A DNA stretch of 64,000 nucleotides from Anaerocolumna sp. AGMB13020 (GTDB lineage: Bacteria > Bacillota > Clostridia > Lachnospirales > Lachnospiraceae): the NCBI RefSeq assembly GCF_033100115.1, contig NZ_CP136910.1, forward strand, positions 5,100,001 through 5,164,000, in the 5' to 3' direction. The notes below the pieces were generated by a model. The model was not told where the DNA came from. It did no database searches and worked only from the letters and a program-made list of their open reading frames with translations. Shown here one piece after another: positions 1 to 11,024 of the stretch; position 1 is the stretch's first letter, and every line of letters starts with the position of its first letter. The position numbers and the translations under genes are program-made.

Positions 1-1979
<1,979 letters not shown>

Positions 1980-2034
1980 AAAGATTAGATGAAATCAAAA
2001 AAGTGTGTAGTTTTGAAGATACAATTTATATAAA

Positions 2035-2077
2035 AAGTTGTATTAAAACAAATTATTTGTTTTAATACAACTTTTTT
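2035..2077 (+). terminator. rRNA operon terminator
   Basis: A perfect 18-bp stem (2035-2052 with 2056-2073) closes a 3-nt loop and runs into a T-rich tract (2072-2077). It ends the rRNA operon directly after 23S. Confidence 0.93.
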
Positions 2078-2406
2078 GTTGTCTAGTAGAGATTATTCTA
2101 GTTGGATCAAAATTTCTAGTTATTCTATATAAGTGTCTCTGGGTATAAGGCTTTTACACTTGTTTAGATCAGGTCATTAGGTGTAATATATGAAAAAGAT
2201 CTCAAAAGCGAGGGGATAAATATAATGGAGATAATGACAATTGATGAAAATGAAATTAGTTATTGATTTGGCGGAAGAAGGTATGAAACAGGGAGAACTA
2301 ACTCCCTGTTGTAAACACTTCGGATAATATTTTGCAATTGACTTAAGCTGTCTAAAATATCTAAAATTACATAAGATCATCTGCTGTTTATCGAAAAAAA
2401 TATCAC

Positions 2407-2495
2407 TTTCCATTAAATGTAAACTAAAGTATAATGTAATTACTACACATATAGATAAACCCCAACCGATGCTTGTTTGTCTATATAGTAGTAAT
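2407..2495 (+). promoter_or_regulatory. Candidate xylanase promoter and downstream inverted repeat
   Basis: A TATAAT box lies at 2430-2435, with only a poor -35 match (TTTCCA, 2407-2412) 17 bp upstream, which would suit an activator-dependent promoter. Just downstream, 2439-2460 and 2475-2495 form an imperfect inverted repeat of about 20 bp per arm, located in the presumed 5' leader. It could be an operator or an mRNA hairpin. Nothing else recognisable is seen in the preceding stretch 2081-2406. Confidence 0.45.
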
Positions 2496-2532
2496 AAGAA
2501 GAGAGGTATATATAATTATTGGAGGTGAATGC

Positions 2533-4872
2533 ATGAACAGAAAGAAATTAACAGCAATAATGACAGTGCTGGCAATGCTGATAACTGGAGTGAGTTTTTA
2601 TGCACCAAGTGAAAAGGCAAATGCTTACGGTAATCTAATCTATGATGATTTTGAAGACAGCGTAGACGGTTGGGGTCCAAGAGGTTCAGATGCTGAAGTG
2701 GTAGCTTTAAGTTCAGAAGAGGCTTATTCAGGGGAGAACAGCCTTAAAGTATCAAATCGGACAAACACCTGGCACGGAGCAACGTGTGATAAAACAAGTG
2801 ATCTTACACTTGGCGAAACATATGTATTTGGAATTTGGTTAAAATATGTAGGAGATACTTATCCAAGTATATACAAATTTAATCTCCAGCTGCAATATAA
2901 TGATGGTGTCAGTGACCAATACAAAACTATAAAATCTGCCACTGTAAATAAAGGAAGCTGGACCTATCTGGAAGGTGAATACACAATACCGACAGATGCA
3001 ACCAATGTGTTTATCTATGTAGAGTCTGAATATAAGACATCTGCGGGTGCTCAGGATTTAATGGATTTCTATGTAGATGATTTTAAAGCAACACCAGCAG
3101 TCCTGCCTGAGATTGAGAAAAATATAACTAGTCTAAAGGATGTGTTTGCTCCATATTTTAGTATCGGTGCAGGCGCAACAGCAAATGAAATAGCTCCTGC
3201 TCCAGGAAAAGAGCTGGTTAAGAAACATTATAACCTTTTAACCATAGGAAATGAATTAAAACCCGATGCTGTGTTGGATTACAATGCTACAATCGCATAT
3301 CTGAATGATAATCCAGGTGATCAGGTAAATCCACAGGTGAATTTAAGAGCGGCAAGAACACTGCTTGAATTTGCCAGAGATAATAACATACCAGTAAGAG
3401 GACATACTCTGGTATGGCATGCTCAGACTCCGGATTGGTTCTTTAAGGAGAATTATTCAACAGCAGCGGATGCATCTTGGGCTTCGAAGGAAGTTATGCT
3501 GTCAAGACTTGAGAACTACATTAAGAATCTTATGAACCTGATAGAAGCAACCTACCCTACAGTGGAATTTTATGCCTGGGATGTTGTGAATGAGGCAGTA
3601 GATCCTAATACAGCTACTGGTATGAGAAATCCTGGTTCCAATTCTACAACATCAGGTAATTCGCCCTGGATGCAGACAGTTGGATCAGATTTTATCGTAA
3701 AAGCTTTTGAATATGCAAGGAAATATGCTCCGGTAGGCTGCAAACTTTTTTACAATGATTATAATGAATATGAAACAAAGAAGAGCGGTTTTATCTTTGA
3801 TATTTTAAAAAGCTTGAAGGAAAAAAATCTGGTTGACGGTATGGGAATGCAATCTCACTGGATTATGGATTATCCAAGTCTTGATATGTTTGAAACCGCT
3901 GCAAGAAAATATAATACCTTAGGTATTGAATTACAACTTACTGAATTGGACATGAAGCAACCGGATGGCAGTAGTACGGCTCTGACAAATCAGGCAGCCC
4001 GTTATAAAATGTTGATTGATAAAGCAGTTAATCTTAAGAAAGAAGGTTTAAATATAACGGCAGTAATATTCTGGGGAGTTACGGATGCAACCAGCTGGCT
4101 TGGCGGTTATCCTTTATTATTTGATGCTGCGTATAAGGCAAAGCCTGCTTATTATTCTATCATTAAGGATTGGGATACAGGAGTAACAGCCACGCCAACA
4201 GCCACGCCAACAGCCACGCCAACAGCCACGCCAACAGCCACGCCAACAGCCACGCCAACAGCCACGCCAACAGCCACGCCAACAGCCACGCCAACAGCCA
4301 CGCCAACAGCCACGCCAACAGCCACGCCAACAGCCACGCCAACAGCCACGCCAACAGCCACGCCAACAGCCACGCCAACAGCCACGCCAACAACCACCCC
4401 GACAGCCACGCCAACAGCCACCCCGACAGTTACGCCGACCATTACACCGACGGTTACACCAACAGGGGAACCGGCAGCGGGAGTTCCCGTAGTGGAGGTG
4501 AGTACAACTAATAATGGAAATTTTATAAGCCAGAAATATACGGTGTCCGCAACACAGGGTATTATTGATGTTTCAAAAGTGTCAATAACTTTTACTGGAA
4601 CAGGAATGAGTGAGAAGGAGCAAAATTTCTGGTGTGACCATGCTGCATTTAGACTTTCTGTTGCACCTTACTATAAATCCTTAAATGGTTATGTGACGGG
4701 TACTATCAGTAATAAGATATTGACCTTAAGTATCGGCAAGAGTGAAGAATTGGCAGCAGGTACTGGAAATTTATCTATTGAAGTACGTTTTGCCAAGACA
4801 GACTGGTCAACCTACGATACAATAACAAATCCAGTTCTTAAGGTTTATTATAATGGAAAGTTAGTTGAGTAA
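2533..4872 (+). CDS. Secreted modular endo-1,4-beta-xylanase (CBM22-GH10-linker-C-terminal module)
   Basis: Secreted xylanase of 779 residues that hydrolyses internal beta-1,4 bonds of xylan outside the cell. The ATG at 2533 is chosen because GGAGGTGA sits just upstream and a typical signal peptide follows (residues 1 to about 31, ending ANA). Residues about 34-185 resemble a CBM22 xylan-binding module. The GH10 catalytic domain starts near residue 197, with the acid/base in WDVVNEA (E354) and the nucleophile in LTELD (E471). A Thr-Pro-Ala-Thr linker (about 553-644) joins it to a C-terminal beta-rich module (about 651-779) that ends [10 protein letters not shown]..., reminiscent of CBM2/CBM3-type cellulose-binding folds; I cannot assign its family. 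The gene stands alone. GH10 assignment is secure; the C-terminal module is inference. Confidence 0.96.
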   Translation: MNRKKLTAIMTVLAMLITGVSFYAPSEKANAYGNLIYDDFEDSVDGWGPRGSDAEVVALSSEEAYSGENSLKVSNRTNTWHGATCDKTSDLTLGETYVFGIWLKYVGDTYPSIYKFNLQLQYNDGVSDQYKTIKSATVNKGSWTYLEGEYTIPTDATNVFIYVESEYKTSAGAQDLMDFYVDDFKATPAVLPEIEKNITSLKDVFAPYFSIGAGATANEIAPAPGKELVKKHYNLLTIGNELKPDAVLDYNATIAYLNDNPGDQVNPQVNLRAARTLLEFARDNNIPVRGHTLVWHAQTPDWFFKENYSTAADASWASKEVMLSRLENYIKNLMNLIEATYPTVEFYAWDVVNEAVDPNTATGMRNPGSNSTTSGNSPWMQTVGSDFIVKAFEYARKYAPVGCKLFYNDYNEYETKKSGFIFDILKSLKEKNLVDGMGMQSHWIMDYPSLDMFETAARKYNTLGIELQLTELDMKQPDGSSTALTNQAARYKMLIDKAVNLKKEGLNITAVIFWGVTDATSWLGGYPLLFDAAYKAKPAYYSIIKDWDTGVTATPTATPTATPTATPTATPTATPTATPTATPTATPTATPTATPTATPTATPTATPTATPTATPTATPTTTPTATPTATPTVTPTITPTVTPTGEPAAGVPVVEVSTTNNGNFISQKYTVSATQGIIDVSKVSITFTGTGMSEKEQNFWCDHAAFRLSVAPYYKSLNGYVTGTISNKILTLSIGKSEELAAGTGNLSIEVRFAKTDWSTYDTITNPVLKVYYNGKLVE
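4189..4464 (+). repeat. 12-bp tandem repeat encoding the xylanase Thr-Pro linker
   Basis: Seventeen perfect copies of GCCACGCCAACA (4189-4392) are followed by six degenerate copies up to 4464. Each unit encodes Ala-Thr-Pro-Thr. Perfect copies in the 5' part and diverged copies at the 3' edge suggest recent expansion by slippage or unequal exchange. The length is a multiple of three per unit, so copy-number change alters linker length without frameshift. The repeat leaves all frames open on both strands, which creates spurious ORFs. Confidence 0.98.
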
Positions 4873-4922
4873 GCATAAATTAGTTTAGTGCATTGGTTGA
4901 AGTTCATAATTAGGAGAAAATT

Positions 4923-4965
4923 GGGCCTGTAAACAGTATAGTATTCTGTGTACAGGCTCTTCATA
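4923..4965 (+). terminator. Putative terminator after the xylanase gene
   Basis: A 14-bp imperfect stem (4923-4936 with 4946-4959) is followed by a weak T-containing stretch. The U-tract is poor, so efficiency is uncertain. Confidence 0.55.
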
Positions 4966-5041
4966 GTTATAAATGAAAAAACAGAATAAAAACAGCAGTA
5001 TTCCAACTATATAGGTAATTAACACTATTTGTATAATAAGT

Positions 5042-5070
5042 TTGAATTTTGTAGAAATTTATACTATAAT
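5042..5070 (+). promoter_or_regulatory. Sigma-A-type promoter for cheV
   Basis: TTGAAT (5042-5047) and TATAAT (5065-5070) are separated by 17 bp, about 65 bases upstream of the cheV start. Confidence 0.7.
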
Positions 5071-5135
5071 ATGATTATCCATTATCGGAGGAAGTAAATA
5101 AAACGTAAGGGAAAGAGCTTAAGGGAGGAATAATA

Positions 5136-6026
5136 ATGGAATCTGGAGTTTTGTTGGAAAGCGGAACTAACGAGTTGGAAATATTAGAGTTTAAAATCGG
5201 TGATAATTTTTATGGAATAAATGTGGCAAAGGTTAGAGAAATATTACCATACCAAAAACCCACACCAATCCCCAATGCCCACCCCTATCTGGAAGGTATC
5301 TTCATGCCTAGAGAAGATATCATTACTCTGATTGATTTATCCAAAGCTCTTCATGCCCCTGAGACGAATATTATAGAAGGGCATATGAATATTATTACTA
5401 ATTTCAATAAATTAAATATTGCTTTTCATGTTCACGGTGTTGTCGGTATTCATCGCGTTTCCTGGGAGGATATCAATAAACCGGATCAGACTATAAATGC
5501 TTCTGCAACCGGTATTTTAAAATGGAATAATAAGCTGATTGTTATTCTGGATTTTGAAAGAATTATTACAGATATAAATCCTGAAACTGGTTTGAAAATG
5601 TCTGATATTATGCACCTTGATAAACGTGATAGAAATGACATACCCATTATGGTGGTGGAAGATTCTCCTTTATTAGGTAAGTTGATTAGCGAGTTCCTGG
5701 TTAAGGCAGGTTACTCAAATATTATTATGAAAGAAAATGGTGCAGAAGCCTGGGAAGCAATTCAAAAATATAAACAAGATGGAATACTAAATGACAAGGC
5801 AAAATGTATCATTACAGATATAGAAATGCCCCAAATGGACGGGCATCATCTTACGAAATTGATAAAATCCGATAAAGAATTAAAACATTTGCCTGTAATC
5901 ATATTTTCATCCCTGATTAATGCCGAAATGAGGGTAAAGGGCAGTTCAGTGGGAGCTGATGCACAGATTACCAAACCGGAGATTGGAACATTAATTGAAG
6001 TAATTGATGGTTTAGTGAGCAAATAG
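5136..6026 (+). CDS. cheV: Chemotaxis coupling protein CheV (CheW domain plus receiver)
   Basis: Chemotaxis protein of 296 residues that couples chemoreceptors to CheA and acts in adaptation. Residues about 12-150 form a CheW-like domain (EFKIGDNFYGINVAKVREI). Residues about 168-296 form a response-regulator receiver with the acidic pair E175/D176, the phospho-acceptor D228 in TDIEMPQMDG, and K280. The start follows GGGAGGAATAATA. This two-domain order is diagnostic of CheV. No other chemotaxis gene is adjacent; the next gene downstream is an unknown membrane protein in the same direction. The function of the family is established; use in this organism is inferred. Confidence 0.95.
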   Translation: MESGVLLESGTNELEILEFKIGDNFYGINVAKVREILPYQKPTPIPNAHPYLEGIFMPREDIITLIDLSKALHAPETNIIEGHMNIITNFNKLNIAFHVHGVVGIHRVSWEDINKPDQTINASATGILKWNNKLIVILDFERIITDINPETGLKMSDIMHLDKRDRNDIPIMVVEDSPLLGKLISEFLVKAGYSNIIMKENGAEAWEAIQKYKQDGILNDKAKCIITDIEMPQMDGHHLTKLIKSDKELKHLPVIIFSSLINAEMRVKGSSVGADAQITKPEIGTLIEVIDGLVSK

Positions 6027-6138
6027 TCGGGGTTTAGAAATTTAAGTTTCTTGCCGATATTAATGTTATGAGAACCTTACGCAAGGTACAGCCTGATTAT
6101 TAAGAGAATATTGTAGCATGAGAAAGGCCGAATTATAC

Positions 6139-7533
6139 ATGAAGGATGAGAAAGATATATTTAACAATAATGGGGATTCAAAAAGTGATGAATTAAGCAA
6201 TGATGATATCTTTAGCCGATTAGATGACAATTCTGAGATGGAAGATGCGGATGATGATCTCCTGGCATTATTGGACATGATATCTGCACAGGATGAAATG
6301 CAAAAGGGCGGAAATAGTGATTATGCCTCTTCCAAGGATTCTCCTAAAAATGCAGTGCAGGAGGAAGAACCTATCTTTTCATTGGATGATTTTGATCTGG
6401 AAACGAGCGGTTTGGATATGGCTGGTATGGATACTTTCAATCCAGAGCCGGAAGATGAGATAGTCGATAGCTTTGAAGCAGACAAGATACTTACAGCCCA
6501 AGAACTAAAATCTGATGCAAAAGAAAAAAGCCTGGATAATATGGGAGACGTATTTTCCGATGCCTTAAGTGCCATGGATCGTTTGGAAGATGAAGAACTT
6601 CCTACTGCAACCAATGCTGCTGAGACAGAGAAGAAACCAGGATTCTTTCAAAGATTTTTTGGAAATGGTAAAAAAGACAAATCAGATGCAGAAGAAGAAC
6701 CAAAACTATCAAAAGAGGATAAGAAAAAGGCGAAAGCAAAAGAAAAGGAAGCTGCAAAAAAGAAAGCGGTGAAGGAAAAGGCTGAGAAAGCAAAAGCTGC
6801 CAAAGCTCAGGCTAAAGAACCGGAACCTTTATCGGCAGAAGAGAAGGCAAAGCAAGAAAAAGTCAAAGAAGCAAAAGCTAAAAAGGCAGCCGCTAAAGCT
6901 GAGAAGAAGAAAGCCGCAGATGCTAAAAAAGTTGAAAAGAAAAAGGCAGCTACGGATAAAGCAGCAATAAAAGCTGAGAAGAAGAAAGCCAAAGCTGAAC
7001 TTAATCCACCTGATCCGGAGGACAATATTAAACTTAATCCTCTCGGTATTGTGTTCATTATGACTTTTTTTATACTGATTGCAGGTTTTGTAATAATAGG
7101 AACAAATACGTACTCTTATAATCTGGGAATAAAGAATGCCAGTACCAGTTACTCCAGGGGCAGATATATGGAAGCATATGATAGTATCTATGGCCTTAAT
7201 GTCAAAGAGAAAGATGCCGTAACTTATGATAAGATTATTACGACTATGTATGTGTATAAGCAATTGAATTCCTATTACAATTATACAGAACTTCAGAAAA
7301 AACCGGAAGCTCTGGATTCCTTGCTTAAAGGGCTTAACAGATATGATACGCATATTGAGCATGCAACTGAACTTGGAATAGAAAAGAACCTGGGTTCTAT
7401 TAAGAAGCAGATCCTTAAGGAATTAAAGGAGAACTATGGAATGACAGAAAAACAAGCAAAATCATTAAATGCCATTCCTGATCATACAAAGTATAGTCTG
7501 GAAGTAATTAATATTGCAAGTGATAATAAATAA
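6139..7533 (+). CDS. Unknown single-pass membrane protein, acidic then Lys/Ala/Glu-rich N-terminus
   Basis: I do not recognise this protein of 464 residues. The first ~170 residues are strongly acidic (many Asp, Glu, Ser). Residues ~190-290 are a Lys/Ala/Glu-rich stretch (repeated KKAKAKEK-like segments) that should be a long charged helix. One membrane span follows at ~302-325, and the C-terminal ~135 residues should be on the other side and look helical, perhaps TPR-like. No signal peptide is seen, so the topology would be N-in/C-out. The start at 6139 is preferred over the ATG at 6118 because AGAAAGG precedes it at a reasonable distance, but this is uncertain. It follows cheV by about 110 bases and is followed by a terminator, so the two may be cotranscribed. 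Confidence 0.85.
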   Translation: MKDEKDIFNNNGDSKSDELSNDDIFSRLDDNSEMEDADDDLLALLDMISAQDEMQKGGNSDYASSKDSPKNAVQEEEPIFSLDDFDLETSGLDMAGMDTFNPEPEDEIVDSFEADKILTAQELKSDAKEKSLDNMGDVFSDALSAMDRLEDEELPTATNAAETEKKPGFFQRFFGNGKKDKSDAEEEPKLSKEDKKKAKAKEKEAAKKKAVKEKAEKAKAAKAQAKEPEPLSAEEKAKQEKVKEAKAKKAAAKAEKKKAADAKKVEKKKAATDKAAIKAEKKKAKAELNPPDPEDNIKLNPLGIVFIMTFFILIAGFVIIGTNTYSYNLGIKNASTSYSRGRYMEAYDSIYGLNVKEKDAVTYDKIITTMYVYKQLNSYYNYTELQKKPEALDSLLKGLNRYDTHIEHATELGIEKNLGSIKKQILKELKENYGMTEKQAKSLNAIPDHTKYSLEVINIASDNK

Positions 7534-7600
7534 TACATAATATATGCTGATTATATTATGTAAATTATGTTAATTGAGTATATAATAATATTATTAGGAA

Positions 7601-7640
7601 ATGCCATGAGCTGCGTAAAAGAAGCACATGGCATATTTTT
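7601..7640 (+). terminator. Terminator after the cheV-membrane protein pair
   Basis: The stem ATGCCATG/CATGGCAT (7601-7608 with 7627-7634) is followed by ATTTTT. No gene is seen from 7641 to 7797; an AGGAGG at about 7661 leads only to a ten-codon TTG-initiated frame. Confidence 0.7.
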
Positions 7641-7797
7641 GACTCTGTAATAATAGTTAGGAGGAAACATTGCTCTTCCATTACCAGATAAAGAATTGTT
7701 AATATGTTGTTACTAATATAGTGCTAATATAGGGGATATAAGTTATGTATATTTGCTTGCTTGTATAATGGAGTTATGAAAGTTGATGCTCTCAGTC

Positions 7798-8166
7798 TTA
7801 TACAAAAATACACCAGCGAACTCCAAATTTATCAATTAGATCTGCCATAAGCGGACTATAATCACATTTGCTCAATGGATTGATAATATTTGCTCCGTCT
7901 TTTATAGAATCATAAATTTTTTGAACAATGGATTCCTTTCCTTCTCCAAAGTGCAAACAGAACATCATTGTATTGCCTGAAACGGTATTTTCTTTCTCTA
8001 ATTCACTCACTGCTATAACTTGACCAAAAACATCAAGCTCAGAGTGCATTAATGTTCCGTCTTCATTATAATAACTGCATATCAACACAGCATCAAATAC
8101 GTTCTGATAAAACTCAAGAGCTTGAGCACTTCTTTTAACAAAAACCTGCATCATAGACCTGTACAT
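7798..8166 (-). CDS. VOC/PhnB-like (glyoxalase fold) protein
   Basis: Small protein of 122 residues of the vicinal oxygen chelate superfamily, closest in style to the PhnB / 3-demethylubiquinone-methyltransferase-like group (short repeats such as FYQNVFDAVL and a C-terminal LIDKFGVRWCI). These proteins bind small molecules or metals as dimers, and the substrate cannot be told from sequence. The start is supported by GGAGGTAAC seven bases upstream on the minus strand. It stands alone, divergent from the promoter/minisatellite region on its 5' side. Confidence 0.85.
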   Translation of the reverse strand: MYRSMMQVFVKRSAQALEFYQNVFDAVLICSYYNEDGTLMHSELDVFGQVIAVSELEKENTVSGNTMMFCLHFGEGKESIVQKIYDSIKDGANIINPLSKCDYSPLMADLIDKFGVRWCIFV

Positions 8167-8333
8167 TTATGTTACCTCCGATAATTTGAGAGAATAGAAA
8201 GAATTGGATTGCCTGTGCGAAGTTTACATTCAAAATTATTCACATGAAATCATAAAAGATGCGAACTATTACATTATAGACTAAATCTTATCTCTTTATC
8301 AATCTATTTATAGAAATTAAAAAATTTTTAAAC

Positions 8334-8362
8334 TTGACATAAGAGAATCAAATTGATAATAT
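8334..8362 (+). promoter_or_regulatory. Strong sigma-A-type promoter upstream of the minisatellite
   Basis: TTGACA (8334-8339) and TAATAT (8357-8362) are separated by exactly 17 bp. The predicted transcript runs towards the 13-bp repeat array; the first convincing gene on that strand begins only at 9216. Confidence 0.7.
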
Positions 8363-8364
8363 AA

Positions 8365-8390
8365 ATTTAATATGTATATACATATTAAAT
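8365..8390. promoter_or_regulatory. 26-bp perfect palindrome overlapping the predicted transcription start
   Basis: 8365-8390 is a perfect 26-bp palindrome with core ATGTATATACAT, beginning two bases after the -10 box, an operator-like position. The same core recurs at 8532-8543, about 160 bp downstream. The ATGT...ACAT form resembles PadR- or MarR-type operators, but the binding protein is unknown. Confidence 0.6.
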
Positions 8391-8645
8391 AGTGATTAAA
8401 TCAAAGTAATAATAATATATTTTATGTTTATGTATGAAATTCTCTAGAATTGAGCCAGATAGTAATAAGTACTTGCTTGTTAAAAAACTGACTTACACAT
8501 AAAAGGAAGTATAATAATTATATTCAAATATATGTATATACATGAAAATCAATTTTATTAGAAAGGAGAAAGAAATTATATAAATCAATATCCAATGAAA
8601 CAGGACCCAAGTAAATTTAGGAGAATAGAGGCTGTAAATTAAGTA

Positions 8646-9048
8646 AAGAAATCAAACGAAGAAAACAAACAAAGAAATCAAACGAAGAAAACAAACAAAG
8701 AAACCAAACAAAGAAATCAAACGAAGAAATCAAACGAAGAAAACGAACGAAGAAACCAGACGAAGAAAGCAAACGAAGAAAGCAAACGAAGAAAGCAAAC
8801 GAAGAAAGAAAACGAAGAAACCAAACGAAGAAAGCAAACGAAGAAAGAAAACGAAGAAACCAAACGAAGAAAGCAAACGAAGAAAGAAAACGAAGAAACC
8901 AAACGAAGAAAGCAAACGAAGAAACCAGACGAAGAAAGCAAACGAAGAAACCAGACGAAGAAAGCAAATGAAGAAACCAAACGAAGAAACCAAACGAAGA
9001 ATCCAGATGAAGAAAGCAAATGAAGAAATCAGACAAAGAAATCAAACA
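8646..9048 (+). repeat. 13-bp minisatellite, 31 units, behind a 15-codon ORF
   Basis: Thirty-one consecutive 13-bp units of the form AAGAAANNAAACG fill 8646-9048 without interruption. Units 12-21 show a 39-bp higher-order repeat (three variant units in fixed order), and 39 bp is 13 codons. Upstream, AAAGGAG (8562-8568) is present, and an ATG at 8595 opens a 15-codon frame that stops with TAA at 8640-8642, just before the array. In that same frame the array stays open for 126 codons to a TGA at 9021, encoding a 13-residue Lys/Glu/Arg/Thr repeat. All minus-strand frames are also open, which produces spurious Phe-rich ORFs. This may be a decayed repeat-protein gene or a noncoding minisatellite. 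Confidence 0.9.
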
Positions 9049-9215
9049 TAGAATCAGAAATAGAAACCAATCGAAAAATAATTGGCAAAATACCTGATGA
9101 AAAGTACAGGTAAAGATATAAGGCGAAGCTCCAGACAAAAATAAGAAATGATAATAGAAAACAGTCGGGAATATAGATTATTGACTTAGAAACTAACAAA
9201 AGGATTGGTGTTAAT

Positions 9216-10271
9216 ATGAATAGTATAGAGAAATTAATAGAGCAGAAGGCAATAACTTTGGGTTTTGAAAAATGCGGTATCATACTTACTGATCGGATGA
9301 AAGGTTATAAGGATAAGTTTAATGAACGGTTGGAGAAGGTAAAAGAATCTGAACCCTTTTACGAAGGGCAGAAAAGACTCCTTCAATTTCAATCAGATTA
9401 TCCTTGGGCAAAATCCATTATTGTTATCACTATCCCTTATTCCAAATATAATGTACCGGAGGAATTGGAAGGTCATATCGGTAAATCCTATCTATATGAT
9501 ATTCGAATAGATAAGAGTGCCGAGGAAAACAAAAAACGTGATGAATTCGAAAGATTTTTGGAGGGGCTTGGGTTGAAAATAGCTGCAAACCATAAATTTG
9601 GTATAGTAGGTATGCGATGGGCTGCTTTGGAAGCCGGCCTTGGGGTTATAAGAAGAAATAATTTCTTCTACTCAGAGTCTGGTTCCTGGGTACATCTTGA
9701 GGCTTGGATCACGGACAGAGAGATGGAACTATGTCACGTAACAGATATGAAGACCTGTCCCTCTGGTTGTAATCGTTGTGTAAATGCCTGCCCTACAAAT
9801 TCTTTAGAGGAGGGGTATACCATGAATCCATTGAAATGTATATCATTTCTTACCACCCATGGTGGCAGAAATCTTCCGGCTGAACCTCTGGCAGAGAAGT
9901 TCGGACAATGCATATATGGATGTGATATTTGCCAGGACGTGTGTCCTATGAATCACAAAAAGTGGAGGGGAGGGCAAGACTTCAACGGTTTGGCTGAAAT
10001 AGCACCTTCACTTACTGCAGAAGGTATTATGAATATGAAAGAAGAGTACTACAGGAACAGGATTCAGCCAAAATTCTTCTACCTTACTGCTGAGGAATTA
10101 TGGAAATGGCAGGTAAATGCGTTAAACTATATGAATAACCAATATAAGGAAAGCTATAGGGAGCTGATTATCAAAGCCTGTAATAGTGAATATGAAAAAG
10201 TTAGAGAAATGGCTGAGTATGTCTGCAGGAAGCGGAGACTGATAAGTGATAATAGTGTTGACATAGGCTGA
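9216..10271 (+). CDS. QueG-like epoxyqueuosine reductase family protein (two 4Fe-4S clusters)
   Basis: Protein of 351 residues with the DUF1730 N-terminal region and a double 4Fe-4S ferredoxin-like module. The cluster cysteines are clear: C181, C185, C188, C192 and C232, C236, C239, C243, in the order typical of QueG, which reduces epoxyqueuosine to queuosine in tRNA using a cobalamin cofactor. The C-terminus is short and lacks obvious HEAT repeats. Because several Firmicutes carry QueG-like paralogues with unproven substrate, I call the family rather than the enzyme. AAAGGA precedes the ATG. No other queuosine genes are adjacent. Confidence 0.88.
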   Translation: MNSIEKLIEQKAITLGFEKCGIILTDRMKGYKDKFNERLEKVKESEPFYEGQKRLLQFQSDYPWAKSIIVITIPYSKYNVPEELEGHIGKSYLYDIRIDKSAEENKKRDEFERFLEGLGLKIAANHKFGIVGMRWAALEAGLGVIRRNNFFYSESGSWVHLEAWITDREMELCHVTDMKTCPSGCNRCVNACPTNSLEEGYTMNPLKCISFLTTHGGRNLPAEPLAEKFGQCIYGCDICQDVCPMNHKKWRGGQDFNGLAEIAPSLTAEGIMNMKEEYYRNRIQPKFFYLTAEELWKWQVNALNYMNNQYKESYRELIIKACNSEYEKVREMAEYVCRKRRLISDNSVDIG

Positions 10272-10434
10272 TATCTACTTTAAGATAAGTATGTCAAGAA
10301 ATAAATAATATAAATCTAAAGTAAAAATAGTAAAAAACAGTATATATAAATGTAACCTTATATAAAATTATCACAAACTAAATCACCTTTAATATATTAC
10401 AAAAGTGCTTTCTGTACGTAGGAGGAGTAAAGAG

Positions 10435-10878
10435 ATGAGTAAAATGACCGAAAATAATTCGAAATTGCATGAGTGTGCATGCCGAAACCTCCGAATGACC
10501 ACCAGAGTGATAACACAATATTATGATAAAGCCTTACAGCCGGCAGGAATTAAATCTGCTCAATATTCCTTATTAAATGATATTTCGGTCAAGGAAGAAG
10601 GAATATCGGTAAACGAACTGGCAGAACATGCCATGATGGATCAGACGACTGTTACCAGGAATATAGAGCTGCTTCGCAGAAATGGATTGGTTAAAGTTGA
10701 GATAGAAGAAAAGGATTCCAGAAAAAAAAGAATAACCGTAAGTACAGATGGGAAAGCGGTACTGGCGGCTGCATTGCCTTTGTGGAAAGTGGCGCAGGCA
10801 GAATTAGAGCAGACTGTTGGAAGAGAAGAATACGAAAACTTTCTAAAAACGTTGTCAGTTCTAAAGAAGATGAAGTGA
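10435..10878 (+). CDS. MarR-family transcriptional regulator
   Basis: Winged-helix regulator of 147 residues. The ATG at 10435 follows AGGAGGAG directly; the upstream in-frame start lacks a binding site. The conserved MarR features are visible: an N-terminal dimerisation helix with RNLRMTTRVITQYYD, the recognition segment near MMDQTTVTRNIELL, and the wing with EEKDSRKKRITVS. The motif ECACRNLR contains two cysteines close to the N-terminus that could sense oxidants, which is inference. Its target is not obvious, since the neighbours are a QueG-like gene upstream and hisHF downstream. Confidence 0.93.
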   Translation: MSKMTENNSKLHECACRNLRMTTRVITQYYDKALQPAGIKSAQYSLLNDISVKEEGISVNELAEHAMMDQTTVTRNIELLRRNGLVKVEIEEKDSRKKRITVSTDGKAVLAAALPLWKVAQAELEQTVGREEYENFLKTLSVLKKMK

Positions 10879-11024
10879 GCCTTACCTTGGGATACATAAA
10901 ATTCCAACCTTAGAATGCATAAATTTTCTTTTGGACTTGTATTTATGAATATGCTATTATAGAATAATGACAAAGTTGGTTAATTAGAGCTGATCAGAAT
11001 TACATTCACGGAAAGGACAAAAAC

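Noticed and set aside
2177..2413. 78-codon minus-strand ORF upstream of the xylanase
   Set aside because: No ribosome binding site, AT-rich low-complexity translation, and it overlaps the likely promoter region.
4152..4511. Three ORFs of repetitive Val-Gly, Leu-Ala-Trp and Ser-His-Ala-Asn composition
   Set aside because: They are out-of-frame readings of the 12-bp repeat that encodes the xylanase linker.
6829..7362. 177-codon minus-strand ORF
   Set aside because: Antisense shadow of the Lys-rich membrane protein gene, with Phe/Leu/Cys-rich composition typical of reversed Lys/Glu codons.
7661..7700. Tiny TTG-initiated peptide after AGGAGG
   Set aside because: Only ten codons, with no hallmark of a leader peptide and no downstream gene on that strand.
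8617..9138. Minus-strand Phe/Leu-rich ORFs of 87-173 codons
   Set aside because: All three minus frames are open only because the 13-bp repeat contains no stop codons in that direction; there is no ribosome binding site and the composition is purely repeat-derived.
9216..10271. Firm naming as queG
   Set aside because: The cluster cysteines fit, but no queuosine genes are nearby and paralogues of unknown substrate exist.
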